This document shows positions 59,488-64,000 of a stretch of 64,000 nt of DNA, piece by piece. Under the pieces are notes generated by a model. The model searched no databases and had not been told where the DNA came from. It saw only the letters and a list, made by a program, of their open reading frames with translations. Numbering within the stretch: position 1 is the stretch's first letter; every line of letters begins with the position of its first letter. Source of the DNA: Candidatus Babeliales bacterium (GTDB taxonomy: Bacteria; Babelota; Babeliae; Babelales; JACPOV01); the NCBI GenBank assembly GCA_020054235.1, contig JAGVLQ010000002.1, forward strand, positions 27,992 through 91,991. The letters run 5' to 3'. The position numbers and the translations under genes are program-made.

Positions 59488-61777
59488 CTTTGCGCATTTT
59501 GCTACCCGTGCTTGGTAAAATTACACCATGCGCTTCAAGCATTTCCATAATGCGGGCCGAACGGTTATAGCCAATACGAAATCTGCGCTGAAGAGCAGAA
59601 ATGGAAACTTCATCAATGGTTTTTAAATATTCAAGTACTTCTTGAAACAGTTGTTCATCACCCTCTTGCACTTCACTTGTTGCTTTCTGTACTACTTCCG
59701 TTAAATCTAAATATTCAACGGGTTGCATAGCGCGAACATGCTCGGCAACTTCTTCAATTTCTTTATCAGAAACATACGCACCATGCGCACGAATTAAGCG
59801 CGAAGCACTATCAAGGTACAGCATGTCACCTTTTCCTAATAATTTATCAGCACCAACGGTATCTAAAATAGTGCGAGAATCAATCTTGGTTGCAATTTTA
59901 AACGAAATTCGGCTGGGGAAATTAGCTTTAATAATACCAGTGATAACATCAACCGATGGACGCTGGGTAGCGACAATTAAATGAATACCCGCAGCACGCG
60001 CCATTTGAGCAATACGGGCAATTTTTTCTTCAATTTCTTTGCCCGCAACCATCATTAAATCAGCAAGTTCATCAATCATCACCACAATAAACGGCAACTT
60101 TTCACGCTCAGGTTCTGCTTGGGTTAATTTGTTATAATCAAAAATATTGCGCACACCGCATTCTGCCATCAATTCATAACGCTCTTCCATGGTACTCACC
60201 ACCCATTGCAATACCGGTGACGCATCTTTTGGATGCGTCACTATAGGAAACAACAAATGGGGAATATCAGCATACGGTGCAAATTCTAACCGCTTAGGAT
60301 CAATCAAAATTAATCGTAACTGTTCAGGTTTGCATTGACACAACAAGCTCATCAAAATAACGTTCATAGCAACTGATTTACCAGAACCCGTTGAACCGGC
60401 AATGAGCACGTGCGGCATAGCTGTCAAATCAACAATCATCGTATTACCAGTAGTATCAACACCAAGCACAAGCGGCAACCTACCGGAAAAATTCGTAAAT
60501 TCTTTTGAATGCACAATGGTTGAAAACAACACATCTGCGCGCACTTTATTAGCAACTTCAAAGCCTACAACAGCAGTTCCAGGAATGGGCGCAATAATAC
60601 GAATACTCGTCGCTTGTAATGCCAACGCTAAATCATCTTCAAGGGCAACAATTTTACTTAATTTTGAATCAATATGCGGTTGATATTCAAACAACGTTAC
60701 CACCGGCCCAGCTTTAATAGAAACAACAGTCCCTTGAATACCAAAGCGGGATAATTTTTCTTCCAATCTTTTTGCCATTGCTTCGTGTTCTTGTCGGGCC
60801 TGTGCATCCATAAAACGCTGTTTGTCTTTTTTAAAAATATTAAGTGGCGGCAATTGATAGGGAATTTTTCTTTCTACTACTTGATAGTTCTTTTCATTAC
60901 TTTCTAAAGATTCTGGCTTTGCAATTAAGTTCTTCTCACTAATATAAGATGCTTGAACTTGGTCTGTTTGTTGCTCATTACACTCAATAGTATTTATTAA
61001 ATCTTTTTGATACGTTTTCCAAAATGAATCCTCAAGTATCTCATTCATCTCTTTCATGACAATAACTTCAAAATCAAGAGCACTGTCTGGATGTTTTTTT
61101 TCTACTAAATAACTATTAAGAAGTTCTCGTGATCTTTGATAGGCAAAAACAAAAGGGCTTTTTGCTAAAGAAAATGCCTTTAGTATGATATGCATTAAGG
61201 GTTTAATACAACGATCCTTATCTGCTAAAAACAACAAAGTTTTTTTTGCTGCATTGGTGATGGTCAAAAGCGACAAACGAGAAATAATGATCATGCAAAT
61301 AAGTAATAATACATGCAAAAAAATAACCACCAGCGAATAATCTGAAAAAATTATAAGTTTTTCATATAGCACCGTACCAAGCGTTCCTCCAGGAATAAAA
61401 CCATGGGGAAAAATAGTAACATGATACAAAGCACCAAGAACTGCACATAACAAAACGCCAGAAAATAAAACAAGAAGGCGATCCCATTCATTGGTAAATT
61501 CATCAAATGCAATAACATATGCAAGAAAAAAAAGTGCAGGAATCAACAACAGTGCTGCAGACCCAAATAAAAAAAACAACAATGCTGCCATATTGGCACC
61601 AACAAAACCAAAAACATTATGTACCGGCATTGTTTTCGAACTTGCAAAAAACCAAGAAGGATCTTCTGGATGAAAAGAAAAAAGCACCATAGCAACCAAG
61701 CAAGAAAATATACCTATTGCCAATCCTATAACGATTTTTTTTAGAACAGATTTTTTTAAACCCAAACTTAGATTCAT
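59474..61777 (-). CDS. ftsK: DNA translocase FtsK
   Basis: 767 residues from the ATG at 61777 (GTG one codon earlier is possible). Four N-terminal membrane helices, a linker, then the motor with Walker A AGSTGSGKSVAMN and Walker B FIVVMIDELADLMM, and a C-terminal gamma winged helix (SISALQRRFRIGYNRSARIMEMLE). FtsK pumps DNA at the septum and activates Xer recombination; the recombinase is at 1.3-2.2 kb. The short linker is typical of small genomes. Confidence 0.97.
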   Translation of the reverse strand: MNLSLGLKKSVLKKIVIGLAIGIFSCLVAMVLFSFHPEDPSWFFASSKTMPVHNVFGFVGANMAALLFFLFGSAALLLIPALFFLAYVIAFDEFTNEWDRLLVLFSGVLLCAVLGALYHVTIFPHGFIPGGTLGTVLYEKLIIFSDYSLVVIFLHVLLLICMIIISRLSLLTITNAAKKTLLFLADKDRCIKPLMHIILKAFSLAKSPFVFAYQRSRELLNSYLVEKKHPDSALDFEVIVMKEMNEILEDSFWKTYQKDLINTIECNEQQTDQVQASYISEKNLIAKPESLESNEKNYQVVERKIPYQLPPLNIFKKDKQRFMDAQARQEHEAMAKRLEEKLSRFGIQGTVVSIKAGPVVTLFEYQPHIDSKLSKIVALEDDLALALQATSIRIIAPIPGTAVVGFEVANKVRADVLFSTIVHSKEFTNFSGRLPLVLGVDTTGNTMIVDLTAMPHVLIAGSTGSGKSVAMNVILMSLLCQCKPEQLRLILIDPKRLEFAPYADIPHLLFPIVTHPKDASPVLQWVVSTMEERYELMAECGVRNIFDYNKLTQAEPEREKLPFIVVMIDELADLMMVAGKEIEEKIARIAQMARAAGIHLIVATQRPSVDVITGIIKANFPSRISFKIATKIDSRTILDTVGADKLLGKGDMLYLDSASRLIRAHGAYVSDKEIEEVAEHVRAMQPVEYLDLTEVVQKATSEVQEGDEQLFQEVLEYLKTIDEVSISALQRRFRIGYNRSARIMEMLEAHGVILPSTGSKMRKVIHS

Positions 61778-61799
61778 CACCCTCTCCCCTCAAAACTTT

Positions 61800-62585
61800 T
61801 TAAGTTCGCATATACCAAGCAATAAAACTCAGAACCATGGTATAATACGAAAAAACCCATAACCTATTTTTGGCAATAATTACTTGCACACACCAAAAAA
61901 ACAACAATGCAACAGTACTACCAATCAGCATAACTAATAGAATGTGCAAGTTCAATAAATCAAACAACCGCTGCGCAGAGAGCTTATATATTCCAAGAAA
62001 AAAAGCGGCAACATTAATAGGAAATCCTAGTAAAAAAGAAAGTTCAAATGCTTTTTGTGCTCGAAATCCTAGCCAACGAGCAAGAACAAAGGTTGTACCG
62101 AATCGTGAAATCCCAGGAAGCAAGGCGATGCCCTGCACTAACCCAAAAATCCATGCATTGTTAAGAGAATATTTTTTTACCTTTCTTTGATCTGTAGGGA
62201 CAAAACGTAATGAAAACAAAAGCAATGAGGTGCAAAAAAAACCAAGGGGCAATATTGATGAAATAGATAGGGCAGAAAAAATTATCCAAAACAACACCGT
62301 AATACTTTCAGTAATGATACCTGCAACGCAAAGACGCATGAGCATAGGAAATGTTGTTGATAATTTTTTTACAAAAAGTATCCATCGAGGGAAAAAAAAT
62401 AGGGAAACGCTCACTGCAATAGCACCATGAGAAATATAATCCAGATAAGTCAAAATACTTTTAGAAAACTCAATATTCCATGTTTGTGCTAACCATGTGG
62501 TAAAAAGTACAATGTTTCCTGAACTGCTAATGGGAAAACATTCAAGAATAATCGATAAAAGAAGAATAAGATAAAGAATAATCAT
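61800..62585 (-). CDS. uppP: Undecaprenyl-diphosphatase (UppP/BacA-like), altered active site
   Basis: 261 residues with seven or eight membrane helices in the BacA fold. Motif 1 reads LECFPISSSGNIVLF, where typical BacA has E-G-x-T-E-F-(L/x)-P-x-SSTGH. The second Glu is kept, the first Glu and the His are replaced (Ser and Asn). Motif 2 reads PGISRFGTT with Phe for the usual Ser; the Arg is kept. UppP recycles the lipid carrier of peptidoglycan synthesis. Activity may be changed or the protein may be a subfamily member with other chemistry. ftsK follows after 19 bases. Confidence 0.82.
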   Translation of the reverse strand: MIILYLILLLSIILECFPISSSGNIVLFTTWLAQTWNIEFSKSILTYLDYISHGAIAVSVSLFFFPRWILFVKKLSTTFPMLMRLCVAGIITESITVLFWIIFSALSISSILPLGFFCTSLLLFSLRFVPTDQRKVKKYSLNNAWIFGLVQGIALLPGISRFGTTFVLARWLGFRAQKAFELSFLLGFPINVAAFFLGIYKLSAQRLFDLLNLHILLVMLIGSTVALLFFWCVQVIIAKNRLWVFSYYTMVLSFIAWYMRT

Positions 62586-62867
62586 AAAATCACCTAAAAA
62601 ATATGATGATCGAATAATAATTTTAAAATTGTTTCTTTACAAGTTTACCCTTAAAGCTAAACTAAAACTCTCTTCAAATTTTTAAATAAAAATATCTCAA
62701 GAAAAAAATTGCAATACCTCATGTTTTACGTTACATTCTAGTTCAAAAAAGTTGTGATGCATATTAAAAAAAATTCGAAAGGAGACGTTGCCTATATTTC
62801 TTAACAACACAAAACAACACTATTTTCTTAGCAAAAAACCATATTTAATTTCAGTAAAAGGAGTTTT

Positions 62868-64000
62868 ATGAATCGATTACTACGTGTTTTTTTAAGCACA
62901 GTACTCATCACCGCAGCTGCACAAGCTGATACCCCTGTTTTTGGTAAAACCTTCTTCAATCAACGCTCACAAGGCTCTAATTTGCCACGCTGGATGGTTG
63001 GGCAAGCACATCACACTCATTTATGCGATACAGATTGCATTAATGGCAGTTTAGCCATCATTCCACATTTTTTTCAATCATTTAACCCAAAAGATAATGG
63101 TACTTGGTTCTTCTTCAATGGTACTAACACCATGAGATTTTCAAATGCTGGAACTGGTGATGTTTTTGCTCGCAACTTCTTTTTAAATGACAATTTTGAT
63201 GGAGCCGTTACCGCTAATCCAATTGTGAAGAATTTTGTTGTTGATCTTAATTTCTATTTGGGTCTTGATGAATGGGTACGTGGACTTTATTTCCGTGTCG
63301 ACGTTCCGGTTAACTGGACAAGTTGGGATATGCGCTTAACAGAGACATCTACATCAGAAGGAACAACTATCGCAGCAGATAAGCTTGGTAATACTGCTGC
63401 ACAGCCATCACCACGAAAATCAATTAAAGAAGCCTGGAGAGGAAAATTACTTGATGTTACAAACTTCCCAGATTTAAAACAAGAAATGCGATACGCCCGC
63501 ATTGATGGCAAACAAACAAAAGCGAGTGTTGCTGATATTACTTTCATGCTTGGTTATGATTTTGTTTGCAATGAATGTTCAAACTTTGGTGCTTATGCAA
63601 TCATTATCGCTCCTACTGGAACACGCCCTGATGGAGAATTTGTGTTTGAACCCGTAGTTGGCAATGGTAGACATGTTGAAGCTGGTGCTGGCATCGAAGG
63701 ACATTTTGAACTTTGGAATAATGGCTGCGATCAATCGTTCGGCATTTACTTCAATGGCTTTGCAACACATATGTTCCGCACCAAACAAAAACGTACCTTT
63801 GATTTGAAAAATAATGGCATTGGTAGCCGCTATCTTTTAATCAAACGCTTTAATCCTTCCGTAAACCCTCCAGTATATGCTGGCGAAGTACTCTTTGGAC
63901 CAAACGTATTAACACGAGATATTCGTGTCAGCAACGATGTTCATGGTGAAGGTGCCTTTATGTTTGATTATCAACATTGCGGTTTGACCTTCGATGTTGG
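62868..64000 (+). CDS. Putative major outer-membrane or surface protein, partial (3' end outside window)
   Basis: 377 codons visible, running off the right edge. AAAAGGAG precedes the ATG. The signal peptide is clear (residues 1-22, ending AAAQA, then DTPVFGKTFF). The mature part is rich in aromatic residues, Asn and Gly, with alternating patterns (VVDLNFYLGLDEWVRGLYFRV, SFGIYFNGFATHMF) that suggest a beta-barrel, and a Cys-containing HLCDTDCINGS near residue 65. Codon use is less AT-biased than the small secreted genes, as expected for an abundant protein. I know of comparable proteins only as unnamed Dependentiae surface proteins. Confidence 0.7.
   Translation, partial: MNRLLRVFLSTVLITAAAQADTPVFGKTFFNQRSQGSNLPRWMVGQAHHTHLCDTDCINGSLAIIPHFFQSFNPKDNGTWFFFNGTNTMRFSNAGTGDVFARNFFLNDNFDGAVTANPIVKNFVVDLNFYLGLDEWVRGLYFRVDVPVNWTSWDMRLTETSTSEGTTIAADKLGNTAAQPSPRKSIKEAWRGKLLDVTNFPDLKQEMRYARIDGKQTKASVADITFMLGYDFVCNECSNFGAYAIIIAPTGTRPDGEFVFEPVVGNGRHVEAGAGIEGHFELWNNGCDQSFGIYFNGFATHMFRTKQKRTFDLKNNGIGSRYLLIKRFNPSVNPPVYAGEVLFGPNVLTRDIRVSNDVHGEGAFMFDYQHCGLTFDV

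Noticed and set aside
1..64000. CRISPR array, rRNA genes or insertion sequence
   Set aside because: No regularly spaced repeats of 25-40 bases outside the WD40 coding repeats, no rRNA sequence and no transposase were recognised.

Overview
The window reads as a piece of the chromosome of a small-genome, AT-rich, host-dependent Gram-negative bacterium. The best match from recognisable content is a Candidatus Dependentiae (TM6) type organism living inside a protist; this placement is inference, not a database result. The reasons are these. Ordinary bacterial housekeeping genes are present (dnaN, recA, infC-rpmI-rplT, ftsK, murF, rsmH, dnaK, rny). There is almost no biosynthetic metabolism. An unusually large share of genes encode small proteins that start with a signal peptide. 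Several secreted proteins have eukaryote-type domains. Genes are packed tightly, with many 4-base ATGA overlaps and overlapping convergent 3' ends.

Layout. 1-5.4 kb: start of dnaN, a signal-peptide-bearing DOT1-type methyltransferase, a Xer recombinase, an archaeal/eukaryotic-type prolyl-tRNA synthetase, a pterin dehydratase and a MazG-like enzyme. 5.4-12 kb: a secreted alpha/beta hydrolase, an unassigned structured small RNA with its own promoter and terminator, umuD and umuC split by an inverted secreted gene, and further secreted proteins. 12-21.4 kb: a long minus-strand housekeeping cluster (carD-like, miaA, SPOR protein, ppiD-like, recA, infC, rpmI, rplT, zapA, rny, ymdB). 21.8-39 kb: accessory region with a flippase, three small related secreted proteins (two with duplicated promoters), a DUF4143 ATPase, dnaK, an F-box-like/propeller protein, a damaged antitoxin gene, a secreted-hydrolase/CPBP-protease operon, a shrunken DUF5674 gene and a secreted dipeptidyl peptidase III. 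39-42.8 kb: ParA with a ribbon-helix-helix partner and possible site cluster, an RRM protein and an EamA transporter. 42.9-51.3 kb: large secreted coiled-coil proteins (one with a J-like domain lacking HPD, one with a seven-proline run), ychF, tspO and a secreted myo-inositol oxygenase. 51.4-54.7 kb: a secreted Skp1-like/WD40 fusion and an hspR-like regulator with two unknown followers. 54.7-62.6 kb: maf, tRNA-Gln, spoVG, rsmH, murF, a secreted ankyrin protein, ftsK and an atypical uppP. 62.9 kb to the end: a partial, probably abundant outer-membrane protein.

The most striking feature is a set of exported proteins built from eukaryotic parts. They are a DOT1-like methyltransferase core, a Skp1-like domain fused to a seven-repeat WD40 propeller, a protein with an F-box-like N-terminus and propeller-like repeats, an ankyrin protein with an F-box-like tail, and a myo-inositol oxygenase with all its iron ligands. 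Taken together they suggest export of proteins that act on host chromatin, host ubiquitin ligases (SCF type) and host inositol metabolism. The domain calls rest on motifs read by eye; delivery into the host and activity there are inference.
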